A stretch of DNA of 64,000 bases, from the NCBI GenBank assembly GCA_018883545.1, contig JAHLEH010000009.1, positions 43,811 to 107,810 of the forward strand, given 5' to 3'. This document shows positions 53,007 to 62,802 of this stretch, one piece after another (the first letter of the stretch is position 1; the number at the start of each line of letters is the position of its first letter). This stretch comes from Marixanthotalea marina (GTDB taxonomy: Bacteria > Bacteroidota > Bacteroidia > Flavobacteriales > Flavobacteriaceae). The notes beneath the pieces were generated by a model. That model searched no databases and was not told the DNA's origin. It saw nothing but the letters and a program-made list of their open reading frames with translations. Position numbers and translations under genes: made by a program.

Positions 53007-56000
53007 ATGACAAAAAAATTACTCTCAATTTTTTCGATTAAAACTTTTTTGCTTTTTCTAACCTTATATCCTGCGGTTTCCTTATTCGCACAAGGTACTT
53101 TAGCAGTAAGCGGCAATGGAAATCCTGTCAATAGTGGTTCGTTGCCTACTACAACCGACATAAATAATCTTACTGATTTTGGTTCTGTAGAAATTGGTTC
53201 CAACAAACAAAATACGTTTGTATTAGATAATACTGGAGGGAACGGAAATCCCAATAAGCTTACTAATATTTCTGTAAGCCTAACAGGTTCTTCTAATTTT
53301 TCTTTAAACACAACATCCTTTGGCGATCTTACTGGAAATGGAGGTACATTGAATTTAATTGTAACCTATGAACCTAGTAGTGATATATCAGAATCAGCAG
53401 ATATTACCATCACATTTGACAATGGGCTCAACGATCCCTATACATTTACCATAGAAGGCACTGGAGTAGCACCTACCCCTGAGATAGATATTACCGACAA
53501 TTCAGATACAAGCATTAATTCAGGTGGCAACTTTGATTTCGGAACAGTGGCGCCCAATTCAACACCTTCAGAAGATTTCAAAATAAAAAACACCAGTTCC
53601 ACTATCTTAACGCTTGAAGGAACAGATCCAAATTTCGTAACAATTTTAGGTGATTCAGAATTCACAATAACAGCTCAACCCAGTTCTAACACGATTGATG
53701 GCAACGACTTTGAAACATTAACCGTAACATATAGTCCAACCTTAGCAGGTGAATCACATTCTGCTATTTTAAGCATTGATAATGATGATCCCGATGATGG
53801 CGAAGACCCCTATATAATTAACTTGTCTGGCTCTTGTGATAATATTACCTACACGCCCATTACTGACGGCCCCGATTGGACTGTTAGTAATCTGACGCCT
53901 GATTATGAGCTTAACAACCCCAACACCATTGTTTATGGGCCAGATGACAACTTATGGATTACAGAACGTCTGGGCAGACAAGTGGTAAAAGTTGACCCAG
54001 AATTGGGAGGCAGCAAAACGGTCATGCTGGACCTTACAAGCGTAGCTACAGCTACATCAGGGAGTCAAGATGGACTTATGGGGATGGCCGTCCATCCAGA
54101 TTTATATGATGACATTAATACCTCCAATAACTATGTTTATTTAGCCTACACTTATAATTCCAGTGGTTTGAAACTTCGCATTGAACGGTATACGTATAAT
54201 GCAGGAACAGGTTTATTGGATAATAGCAGCGCCACAACTATTCTTGAAGGATTTGATGCCAGTAACGACCACAATTCCGGTAAATTAATTTTTGGTCCAG
54301 ATATGAAACTCTATTATACTGTAGGCGACCAAGGTGCTAATCAATACAATAATTCTTGCGATGAGATTAGGGCACAATACCTACCTACAAGTAGTGGACA
54401 AACACAAACTTCTACAGCAGATAAAGCCGAGTACAAAGGAAAAATATTAAGGATTAATCTGGACGGCTCAATTCCTGCAGACAATCCTGTTTTGGGTGGG
54501 TTTAGAACCCATATATATACTTACGGACACAGAAATCCACAAGGCATTGTATTCGGATCTAACGGAAAACTATATTCTTCAGAACATGGGCCAAAAACAG
54601 ACGATGAATTAAATATAATAGAAGCAGGTAAAAACTACGGATGGCCAGCCATTGCAGGGTATTACGATAATTTGGCTTATCAATATTGTAATTGGTCCAG
54701 TGCCGGTGCAAACTGCAGTCCTTTTAGTGAAAATGGCTGTCCGGTAGGTGCTACTTCAACTAGCGAATTTGACTCCGTAAATGATGCCATATTGCCTAAT
54801 TTTGTAGAACCAATAGGTACTTATAATAGTACACCAAGTACAGACCCAACAGGAGGCTTTTTTGCATGGCCAACCGTAGCACCATCAAGCATTGCTATTT
54901 ATGAAGGCGGCATTATTCCTGGCTGGGGAAGCTCGTTACTAATACCTACACTTAAAAGAGGTACTATTTTTAGAGCCAAATTAAATGCAACAGGAGATGC
55001 ACTTGAAAGTCAGGTTTATGAAGAGTTCCACTCTTCAAACGATCGCTATAGAGATGTAATTGCTGGCCCAGATGGCAGAACTTTTTATGCCATTACAGAC
55101 TCCAGTGGAAGTACTTCTGGACCTTCTGGAACAACACCACAAACAATACAAAACCCTGGTGTTGTTATAAAAATTGAATACACCGGAGCTGCTGAGCCAA
55201 CGACTACTACGTATTATGTGGATGCCGATAGTGACAATTTTGGTGATAGTTCTGATACAGGCACGGAATACGCCTCAGATCCAGGAGCTGGCTTTAGCCT
55301 GACCAATGATGACTGCGACGACACCGATCCTAACTTAAACCCTGATACCGTTTGGTATCTTGACGCTGATGGTGACAACTACGCCGTTTCAACAACAACG
55401 CAGTGTGCAAGCCCGGGTGTGGGATATACAACTACGGTACTGCCGGTAACGGACTGCGATGACACCGACCCGAACATAAACCCAGACACCGTGTGGTACC
55501 TTGATGCCGATGGTGATAACTACGCCATTTCAACAACAACGCAGTGTGCAAGCCCGGGTGTGGGATATACAACTACGGTATTGCCGCTAACGGATTGTGA
55601 CGATACCGATGAAAACTTAAACCCTGATACCGTATGGTATCTTGACGCTGATGGTGACAACTATGCCACATCAACTGCTACACAGTGTACTTATCCGGGA
55701 ACCGGATATGTTTTGGGAGCACTTCCTTTAACGGATTGCGATGATACCGATCCTAATATTAACCCGGACACCGTTTGGTATCTTGATGCTGATGGTGACA
55801 ATTACGCAATTTCTACAGTGACGCAGTGTGCAAGTCCCGGTGTGGGATATACAACGACGGTATTGCCGCTAACGGATTGTGACGATACCGATGAAAACTT
55901 AAACCCTGATACCGTGTGGTACCTTGATGCCGATGGTGATGGCTTTGCCATATCAACTGCTACACAGTGTGCCTATCCGGGAACCGGATATGTTTTGGGA

Positions 56001-57098
56001 GCACTTCCTTTAACAGATTGCGACGACTCGGATCCTAACTTAAACCCTGATACCGTGTGGTACCTTGATGATGATGGTGACAATTACGCTGTTTCAACAG
56101 TAACGCAGTGTGCAAGCCCCGGTGTAGGATATACAACAAACGTGCTTCCGGTAACGGATTGTGATGATACCGACCCCAATATTAATCCTGACACCGTTTG
56201 GTATCTTGACGCTGATGGTGACAACTATGCCACATCAACTGCAACACAGTGTACTTATCCGGGAACCGGATATGTTTTGGGAGCGCTTCCGTTAACAGAT
56301 TGCGACGACACCGACCCCAACATTAACCCTGATACCGTATGGTATCTTGATGCTGATGGTGACAATTACGCAATTTCTACAGTGACGCAGTGTGCAAGTC
56401 CCGGTGCGGGATATACAACAAACGTGCTTCCGGTAACGGACTGTGATGATTCCGACTCTAATATTAACCCTGATACCGTTTGGTATCTTGACGCCGATGG
56501 TGATGGCTTTGCCATATCAACTGCTACACAGTGTACCTATCCGGGAACCGGATATGTTTTGGGAGCGCTTCCGTTAACAGATTGCGACGACACCGACCCT
56601 AACATTAACCCTGATACCGTTTGGTATCTTGACGCTGATGGCGACAATTATGCCGTTTCTACAGTGACACAGTGCGCAAGCCCCGGTATTGGCTATACAA
56701 CTACGGTGTTGCCGCTAACGGATTGCGATGATTCTAACATAAACGTAAACCCTGGTGTTTCTGAAATTATTGGCAACGGCATTGACGATGATTGCAACCC
56801 TTCAACATCTGATGGGTCGTTGGGAATAGACGATTTCAATTTGTCTGATGTATCTATTTCTCCCAACCCTTTTAACCATAAAATAACCATTAAGCTCCCT
56901 TCAGGATTTAACAACATAACATTTGGTATTCAAGTTTATGACCTAAATGGCAGGTTACTACTAGATAAAAGCTACAAAAGTGTTAATGGTACAATAAATT
57001 TAGACCATTTAAACGCACTACAACCTGCCCCCTATTTGATAAAAATAGTTGACAAAGATTCTGGTAATGCCAGTATAAAAAGATTGATAAAATATTAA
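53007..57098 (+). CDS. Secreted glucose/sorbosone dehydrogenase-like protein with ten 47-residue repeats and T9SS sorting domain (copy 2)
   Basis: A 1363-residue paralog of the preceding protein, closely similar from the signal peptide (LTLYPAVSLFAQ) through two anchor-D domains and the dehydrogenase domain (about residues 282-725). It then differs: instead of irregular units it has ten tandem 47-residue repeats (768-1237), each with TDCDDTDPN, a conserved Trp-Tyr before a DADGDN calcium-binding-like loop, and TQC. A single MopE-type unit (NGIDDDCNP) and a T9SS type A domain (VSISPNPFNHKITIKL onward) end it. Copy 1's jelly roll is absent. Expected to be surface-anchored. Confidence 0.9.
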   Translation: MTKKLLSIFSIKTFLLFLTLYPAVSLFAQGTLAVSGNGNPVNSGSLPTTTDINNLTDFGSVEIGSNKQNTFVLDNTGGNGNPNKLTNISVSLTGSSNFSLNTTSFGDLTGNGGTLNLIVTYEPSSDISESADITITFDNGLNDPYTFTIEGTGVAPTPEIDITDNSDTSINSGGNFDFGTVAPNSTPSEDFKIKNTSSTILTLEGTDPNFVTILGDSEFTITAQPSSNTIDGNDFETLTVTYSPTLAGESHSAILSIDNDDPDDGEDPYIINLSGSCDNITYTPITDGPDWTVSNLTPDYELNNPNTIVYGPDDNLWITERLGRQVVKVDPELGGSKTVMLDLTSVATATSGSQDGLMGMAVHPDLYDDINTSNNYVYLAYTYNSSGLKLRIERYTYNAGTGLLDNSSATTILEGFDASNDHNSGKLIFGPDMKLYYTVGDQGANQYNNSCDEIRAQYLPTSSGQTQTSTADKAEYKGKILRINLDGSIPADNPVLGGFRTHIYTYGHRNPQGIVFGSNGKLYSSEHGPKTDDELNIIEAGKNYGWPAIAGYYDNLAYQYCNWSSAGANCSPFSENGCPVGATSTSEFDSVNDAILPNFVEPIGTYNSTPSTDPTGGFFAWPTVAPSSIAIYEGGIIPGWGSSLLIPTLKRGTIFRAKLNATGDALESQVYEEFHSSNDRYRDVIAGPDGRTFYAITDSSGSTSGPSGTTPQTIQNPGVVIKIEYTGAAEPTTTTYYVDADSDNFGDSSDTGTEYASDPGAGFSLTNDDCDDTDPNLNPDTVWYLDADGDNYAVSTTTQCASPGVGYTTTVLPVTDCDDTDPNINPDTVWYLDADGDNYAISTTTQCASPGVGYTTTVLPLTDCDDTDENLNPDTVWYLDADGDNYATSTATQCTYPGTGYVLGALPLTDCDDTDPNINPDTVWYLDADGDNYAISTVTQCASPGVGYTTTVLPLTDCDDTDENLNPDTVWYLDADGDGFAISTATQCAYPGTGYVLGALPLTDCDDSDPNLNPDTVWYLDDDGDNYAVSTVTQCASPGVGYTTNVLPVTDCDDTDPNINPDTVWYLDADGDNYATSTATQCTYPGTGYVLGALPLTDCDDTDPNINPDTVWYLDADGDNYAISTVTQCASPGAGYTTNVLPVTDCDDSDSNINPDTVWYLDADGDGFAISTATQCTYPGTGYVLGALPLTDCDDTDPNINPDTVWYLDADGDNYAVSTVTQCASPGIGYTTTVLPLTDCDDSNINVNPGVSEIIGNGIDDDCNPSTSDGSLGIDDFNLSDVSISPNPFNHKITIKLPSGFNNITFGIQVYDLNGRLLLDKSYKSVNGTINLDHLNALQPAPYLIKIVDKDSGNASIKRLIKY
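55308..56717 (+). repeat. Tandem array of ten 141-bp coding repeats
   Basis: Ten units of exactly 141 bases (47 codons), starting at 55308, 55449, 55590, 55731, 55872, 56013, 56154, 56295, 56436 and 56577. Two unit types alternate by their second half: A (CASPGVGYTTTVLP-like) and B (CTYPGTGYVLGALP-like), in the order A A B A B A B A B A, so most of the array is a 282-bp higher-order repeat. Base identity between same-type units is very high. Confidence 0.95.
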
Positions 57099-57119
57099 AT
57101 ATATAACAAATTAATTATC

Positions 57120-57150
57120 AAACGGTTGATTCTAGAATCAGCCGTTTTTT
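57120..57150 (+). terminator. Terminator after surface dehydrogenase copy 2
   Basis: A 14-base stem, AAACGGTTGATTCT (57120-57133) and AGAATCAGCCGTTT (57134-57147) with one G-T wobble, then more T; 22 bases after the stop. Confidence 0.8.
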
Positions 57151-57264
57151 AAACATAAAAACCAAATAACTATGAATTTTTCATAAAATAACATTTCTAT
57201 AAAAAATTTAAAGTACTGAAAATCAATTAATTAAAAAATATAATATTGCATTTTAACGATTTTT

Positions 57265-57324
57265 TTTGCATTACATCGATATTAAATATATATTTGGCTA
57301 CAAATAATTAGTCCCCAAACTAAA
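57265..57324 (+). promoter_or_regulatory. Promoter and leader motif for the 1773-residue surface protein
   Basis: TTTG (57265-57268), a 20-base spacer, and TATATTTG (57289-57296). Downstream, TAGTCCCCAAACTAAA (57309-57324) recurs almost unchanged before the next gene at 62778. The upstream half closely resembles the promoter at 52940. Confidence 0.75.
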
Positions 57325-57336
57325 ACTTAATCTATC

Positions 57337-60300
57337 GTGAAAAAATTTACTCTCGCTTTTTCAATAATAGTTTGTCTATTCTTTTCTTTTTTTGAAGGTT
57401 ACTCTCAATCTCAAGACATTAATGTTCGTGGGGGGTCTCCATATACAAATATTTCTTTTGGAGATACATCTCCTACTACAGCAAAAGGAACTCAATTTGG
57501 TAGCACCCAAATAGGCACTCCCGTTGTAAGAACATTTGAAATACAAAATACGCATTCTGGTGGCAATCCATCTAATAATGTTTTAACTATTAGTAGTATA
57601 ACTAAATCTGGAACAAATGCTGCCGATTTTACGATAACGAGTTCTATCACTAATATTACTAGAAACAATAGTGCTACATTTACGATTTCATTTAATCCCA
57701 CAGCGGCTGGACTTAGAACAGCAACAATAACAATAAATAGCAATGACACTGACGAAAACCCGTGGACTTTTAGAATAGAAGGAACTGGTACTATTCCTCC
57801 ACCTGAAATAGACATAAGAGGCTTGGGAACAAGTATTCCAAGTGGTGATGTTACACCAATAACAATAGATAATACGAGTTGGGGCTCTGTTCTCACATCA
57901 TCAAGTTCAGCACACACATTTTCCATTCACAATACAGCCAACGCTGCCAGCACATTAATTATTAGTCAAGGTGTAGATATTACTTTTACTAGCAATACCT
58001 CAGGCTATTTCTCAATAACATCACAACCAGTTCAGAATACTAACATCTCTGGAGGTTCAAACACAACATTTGAGATAACATATAATCCACTAACCGACGG
58101 AACACATACTGCTGTAGTGAGTATTAATAATAATGATAGTAATGAAAACCCGTATACGTTTACTTTAACGGGAACATCTTATACCCCCGCTCCAGAAATA
58201 AAAGTCATGGGCGGTTCGGTACTAACTGAAATAGTTGATGGCGATACGACACCACAACCTGCAGACGGAACGGCCTTTGGAAACGTGAACGTGGGCAATT
58301 CGTTGCAAAAAATATATACCATAGATAATACGGCTGGCACGGCCGCTTTAACGATTTCTAGTATTACCCTTTCAAACACCACCGACTTTTCAATTACAAC
58401 AGCATACAATTCACCTGTTGCTGCTGGCGGTACCACTACATTCGGCATTACCTATACCGGCAATACTGTAGGGGCACAAACATGTACAATAACCATAAAC
58501 AATAATGATTCAAACGAGTCGGTTTATGATTTTGTTATAGAAGCCACTACAGTACAATTGTTTTATGACAGTGATAACGATGGTGTATTTGACGATCAGG
58601 ATATTGACGATGACAATGATGGTATCATAGATTCTGAAGAAGAAAATAACTGTAGTTCCTCACCTATATCTTATTCTGTAAATTATAAATTCTTAGAAGA
58701 AACGTTTGGAACAGGTACTGCCAGAACCACAATCAATACAAGCTATGCTGCTACAACTGATTATTGCTGGGAAGATGGTACAGGTGATGATTGTACTAAT
58801 TCGGCAACCGATGATGCGGATTTAGATGATGGTGAATATACAGTATATTACACTATAACAAATAATGATGGTGTTAACCAAACCCCAAATGATGAACTTG
58901 CCAGTTGGGCTGATGATTTGTGGGCGCCTATTGAAGACCATACGCCAGGTGATACCAATGGTAGAATGGCTGTTTTTAATGCTTCTTTTGATCCTGGCGT
59001 TTTTTATACAGCACAAATTACAGGCGCATTACCTAACGTACCTGTTACCTATAGTTTCTATGCGGTTAATTTAGATAAGTGGGACCATCCAGACATAGAA
59101 ACCCGTGAAAGACCAAACATTAGAGTTGAATTCCAAGATTTAAATGGCAACATATTAGATAATTTAGCGACACCCGGAACTGCCGATGCTTTTTTTGAAA
59201 CCGGTGATATAGACCCTTGGAATCCAGCAAATCCAGACAATGGTTGGTTTAACTATTCCGAAGATCTTATTTTAAGCGTCAACGAATTCCAAGTTATTTT
59301 TATCAATAACGCACCTGGTGGATTGGGCAACGATTTAGCCATTGATGATATAGAAATCAGACAAACCCTTTGCGATTATGATAATGATGGTATTGCAGAT
59401 ATATTTGATTTAGATGCAGATAACGATGGTATTCCAGACATTGTTGAAATTGGTTTAGGACAATTAAGCAATGGAACCGGTAAAATGGACGTTGCCTGGG
59501 TAGATGCCAATGGCGATGGTTTACATGATAGTGCTGCTGGCAATATACCTTTAGATTCTGACGGTGACGGTGTACCTAATTATTTGGATTTAGACAGTGA
59601 CAACGATGCTATTTTTGATGTAGATGAATCGGGTGCTGGAAATGCAGCAGATTCTTATTTCCAAAATGGCGATGGCGACATAACCGGCGATGGTGTTGGC
59701 GATGGTCCAGAATCGGAAGCTTTTAGGGAAAAAGATGTTTATGGTACTGGCGTTCCTGAATATTTTGGGGATGGTATTTTAGATATTTACGATTTTCATA
59801 GCAGCGCCAATAATTATACCGATGCCTATGGCAACGATAGCCAAGGTGTTGTAACCGGAACGGTTTACTATGTTAAAGACACAGATGGTGATAATATTCC
59901 AGATTATATAGACACCATGTCCAATGGTTCTACTTGGGATATAGCGGGCACTTTATATGCTAGCCTTGATGACGATAACGATGGTATTATTGATGATACC
60001 AATGATACAGATGGTGATGGTATTGTTGATTTGTTCGATACCGACGATACTGTTTTTGGGTCACCAAGAGATTTAGATAGAAAACTACATTTATTCTTTG
60101 ACGGCCGCAATGATTATGGCGAAGACACAAACGTTATTAGTTCTGGAGAAGCCAGTATTATGGTTTTTATAAAATCGAGCGGTACTAATACCCTAGGTGA
60201 GGATAGAATTATAGCAGGACAGGACGATTTCTATTTAAGAATAAATGAATCAGACAATACTGTTAGCCTTATTGTTGAAGGCACGACCATTACATCATCA

Positions 60301-62658
60301 ACTGCTATTACCGATGGTATATGGACGCATATTGCAGCAACAACCGAATCTGGCAATACAAAACTGTATATAAATGGTGTTGAAGAAGTAAGTGACACTT
60401 CTGGCGGTATTAGTGATGGTTCTAACTTCATTATTGGAAGATCCTCTGCAGAAGATCAACACTTCCATGGCTACATGGATGAGTTAAGGGTTTTCAGCAA
60501 AGCTTTGTCTGCCGATGAAATACGCAAAATGATCTATCAAGAAATTGAAGATAATTCCGGAAATGCAAGAGGAACCATTATTCCTAGAGATATTACTGAT
60601 TTTGTAGACGAAAGCAATATAGCACCTTTAAACTGGTCTAATTTAGCACGTTATTTTAGGATGGATGCCTATAAAGATGATATTATAGATGACTTAACAA
60701 CAGCCAGTATAGACACAGGTACAGGCGCCCATATTTACAACACAAAAATAATAGATTATCAAACAGCTCCACTTCCATTTATAACCCAACAAAGTGGTGG
60801 TTTAGTTGCCGCAACAACAATAGCTTCTGATGGTGTAAATGGTAATGATGTAGTTAATTACGATTGGTCTATTGTTCAAATATCCCATGACGACGTCACC
60901 TATAACGCCAATCAAAAACACATCGGACTCATAGTTGATGCCTTAGATGGAAGCTCCAACCCAATAGAATTTAGCATACAAGATGATTCTGAACTAAATG
61001 TTAGTTGGTATTTAAAATTGGATGGTTTTATTGATCTAGATGGAGAATCACAAATGGTTCAAGGTCCAGATAGCGAATTGGATGTTACAAGTTCTGGATA
61101 TATTGAAAGAGACCAGCAAGGCACAAAGGATTTGTTTACCTATAATTATTGGTCATCACCAGTGGGCATTCAAAATAATTCAAGCAACAACAATAACTAC
61201 ACATTACCAAGCATTTTAAGGGATGGTTCGGTCGCTTCAGCACCTGTAAATATCACTTTCCTAGGATCTGGTTATAACGGCAATCCTGGAAATCCAGGTT
61301 CAACTCCTATAAGCGTTGCCGATTACTGGATTTGGAAATACAACAACAAACTTAGCGATACCTACTCACAATGGCAGCATGTTAGAAGTACTGGTACTTT
61401 ATTGGCTGGTGAAGGTTTCACTATGAAAGGTGTACAAAATACAGGAGGTAACATAACACTAGAACAGAACTACGTGTTTAACGGTAAACCAAATAATGGT
61501 GACATAACACTTACCATATCTGGAGGGAACGATTATCTTGTTGGAAATCCTTATCCTTCCGCCTTAGATGCAGACGAATTTATAAAAGACAACATTAGTG
61601 TTGCTAACGGAGGAAGAGCCTCATCAGATATTATTGATGGTACATTATATTTTTGGGATCATTTTGCGAGCAACACGCATATATTAAGAGAATACCAAGG
61701 TGGTTATGCCACTTATAACCTGATGTCAAGTGCCGAAGCTGTTTCTACAGACAGCAGAATTAATGCAACGGGGGATAGTGGTACTAAAATACCAGAAAGA
61801 TACATCCCAGTAAGCCAAGGATTCTTTGTTGTTGCCGACGCAGGTGGCACCGTAACCTTTAAAAACAGCCAGCGTATTTTTAAAACTGAGGCTTCAGACC
61901 CTTCCCTATTTATAAAAAATGGCAATACTAAATCCAAAACAGCAGCCTCAAAAGATACAGATGTTGATGAAAGACAGAAATTCAAATTGAAGTTTGATTC
62001 CCCAAAAGGCTACCATAGGCAAATAGCTGTAGGTGTTGATGAAAATGCTTCAAGTGGTTATGATCTTGGTTACGATGCAAAACTAATTGAAACCAACAAA
62101 GAAGATATGTTCTGGATAAATAATGACCAAAACTATGTAATTCAAGGCGTAGATAATTTTAATAGCAACCAAAAGCTACCACTAGGCATAAAAATAGCAA
62201 AGGAAGGTTTATCCAAGATTAAAATAGATAAGTTAGAAAATATACGCAATGATCTTGATATTTTTCTATATGATAAAGATTTGGATGTATACCACAATTT
62301 AAAAGAAAGTGAGTACGAAGTATACTTAACTCCTGGAGAATATCTATCACGTTTTGAAATAGCCTTTTCAAATGGGGAGGCTCAATCTTTAAGTACAGAA
62401 GAAACAACAACGAACAATAAGAATATCCATGTCTATTTTTCTAATGAAAAAGAAAGCATCATTGTACACAACCCAACTTTAAAAGAGATCAGTTCTTTTG
62501 AATTATTTAATGTGTTGGGACAGTCTATTTTCAATTCTAACAAAACCAATAGTTTAAATTATTTTGAATACAAAACCAAACAAATTAAAACAGGTACCTA
62601 TATTGTTAAGTTCCAAACAAAAGAAGGTGCTATTTCTAAAAAAATACTTATAAATTAA
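57337..62658 (+). CDS. Giant secreted adhesin-like protein with anchor-D, Asp-rich and LamG-like domains and T9SS sorting domain
   Basis: A 1773-residue protein starting at GTG. Order: signal peptide (FSIIVCLFFSFFEGYSQ); three choice-of-anchor-D type domains (to about 405, each ending in an NNDSNE...FTIEGT-like strand); a thrombospondin-3/EF-hand-like Asp loop (DSDNDGVFDDQDIDDDNDG); a domain at about 440-680; more Asp loops at 680-905; a LamG/concanavalin-type domain at about 916-1064 (FDGRNDYGED...MDELRVFSKALSADEI); a long beta-rich region; and a T9SS type A-like C-terminus (LFNVLGQSIF ... GTYIVKFQTKEG). Adhesion or glycan binding at the surface is the likely role. Confidence 0.88.
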   Translation: MKKFTLAFSIIVCLFFSFFEGYSQSQDINVRGGSPYTNISFGDTSPTTAKGTQFGSTQIGTPVVRTFEIQNTHSGGNPSNNVLTISSITKSGTNAADFTITSSITNITRNNSATFTISFNPTAAGLRTATITINSNDTDENPWTFRIEGTGTIPPPEIDIRGLGTSIPSGDVTPITIDNTSWGSVLTSSSSAHTFSIHNTANAASTLIISQGVDITFTSNTSGYFSITSQPVQNTNISGGSNTTFEITYNPLTDGTHTAVVSINNNDSNENPYTFTLTGTSYTPAPEIKVMGGSVLTEIVDGDTTPQPADGTAFGNVNVGNSLQKIYTIDNTAGTAALTISSITLSNTTDFSITTAYNSPVAAGGTTTFGITYTGNTVGAQTCTITINNNDSNESVYDFVIEATTVQLFYDSDNDGVFDDQDIDDDNDGIIDSEEENNCSSSPISYSVNYKFLEETFGTGTARTTINTSYAATTDYCWEDGTGDDCTNSATDDADLDDGEYTVYYTITNNDGVNQTPNDELASWADDLWAPIEDHTPGDTNGRMAVFNASFDPGVFYTAQITGALPNVPVTYSFYAVNLDKWDHPDIETRERPNIRVEFQDLNGNILDNLATPGTADAFFETGDIDPWNPANPDNGWFNYSEDLILSVNEFQVIFINNAPGGLGNDLAIDDIEIRQTLCDYDNDGIADIFDLDADNDGIPDIVEIGLGQLSNGTGKMDVAWVDANGDGLHDSAAGNIPLDSDGDGVPNYLDLDSDNDAIFDVDESGAGNAADSYFQNGDGDITGDGVGDGPESEAFREKDVYGTGVPEYFGDGILDIYDFHSSANNYTDAYGNDSQGVVTGTVYYVKDTDGDNIPDYIDTMSNGSTWDIAGTLYASLDDDNDGIIDDTNDTDGDGIVDLFDTDDTVFGSPRDLDRKLHLFFDGRNDYGEDTNVISSGEASIMVFIKSSGTNTLGEDRIIAGQDDFYLRINESDNTVSLIVEGTTITSSTAITDGIWTHIAATTESGNTKLYINGVEEVSDTSGGISDGSNFIIGRSSAEDQHFHGYMDELRVFSKALSADEIRKMIYQEIEDNSGNARGTIIPRDITDFVDESNIAPLNWSNLARYFRMDAYKDDIIDDLTTASIDTGTGAHIYNTKIIDYQTAPLPFITQQSGGLVAATTIASDGVNGNDVVNYDWSIVQISHDDVTYNANQKHIGLIVDALDGSSNPIEFSIQDDSELNVSWYLKLDGFIDLDGESQMVQGPDSELDVTSSGYIERDQQGTKDLFTYNYWSSPVGIQNNSSNNNNYTLPSILRDGSVASAPVNITFLGSGYNGNPGNPGSTPISVADYWIWKYNNKLSDTYSQWQHVRSTGTLLAGEGFTMKGVQNTGGNITLEQNYVFNGKPNNGDITLTISGGNDYLVGNPYPSALDADEFIKDNISVANGGRASSDIIDGTLYFWDHFASNTHILREYQGGYATYNLMSSAEAVSTDSRINATGDSGTKIPERYIPVSQGFFVVADAGGTVTFKNSQRIFKTEASDPSLFIKNGNTKSKTAASKDTDVDERQKFKLKFDSPKGYHRQIAVGVDENASSGYDLGYDAKLIETNKEDMFWINNDQNYVIQGVDNFNSNQKLPLGIKIAKEGLSKIKIDKLENIRNDLDIFLYDKDLDVYHNLKESEYEVYLTPGEYLSRFEIAFSNGEAQSLSTEETTTNNKNIHVYFSNEKESIIVHNPTLKEISSFELFNVLGQSIFNSNKTNSLNYFEYKTKQIKTGTYIVKFQTKEGAISKKILIN

Positions 62659-62777
62659 TGAGAAACCAAATCACCCATAAAAGTCTTATTATCAATATTT
62701 TTAGTCCTTTATCGAATTTTCTTGCTTTATAGAAAGTAGTTACTGTACTTTGAATAATCTAAAGACGAATTGCTATT

Positions 62778-62792
62778 TAGTCCCAAGCTAAA
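62778..62792 (+). promoter_or_regulatory. Shared leader motif before the last gene
   Basis: TAGTCCCAAGCTAAA, nearly identical to the leader motif at 57309. It lies 10 bases before the ATG. Upstream, TTG at about 62729 and TACTTTG at about 62752 resemble a promoter with a one-base-short -7 box. Confidence 0.5.
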
Positions 62793-62802
62793 TCACCTAC
62801 AT

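Noticed and set aside
55308..56717. CRISPR-like regular repeats
   Set aside because: Repeats are in frame, 141 bp without spacers, and encode a continuous protein.
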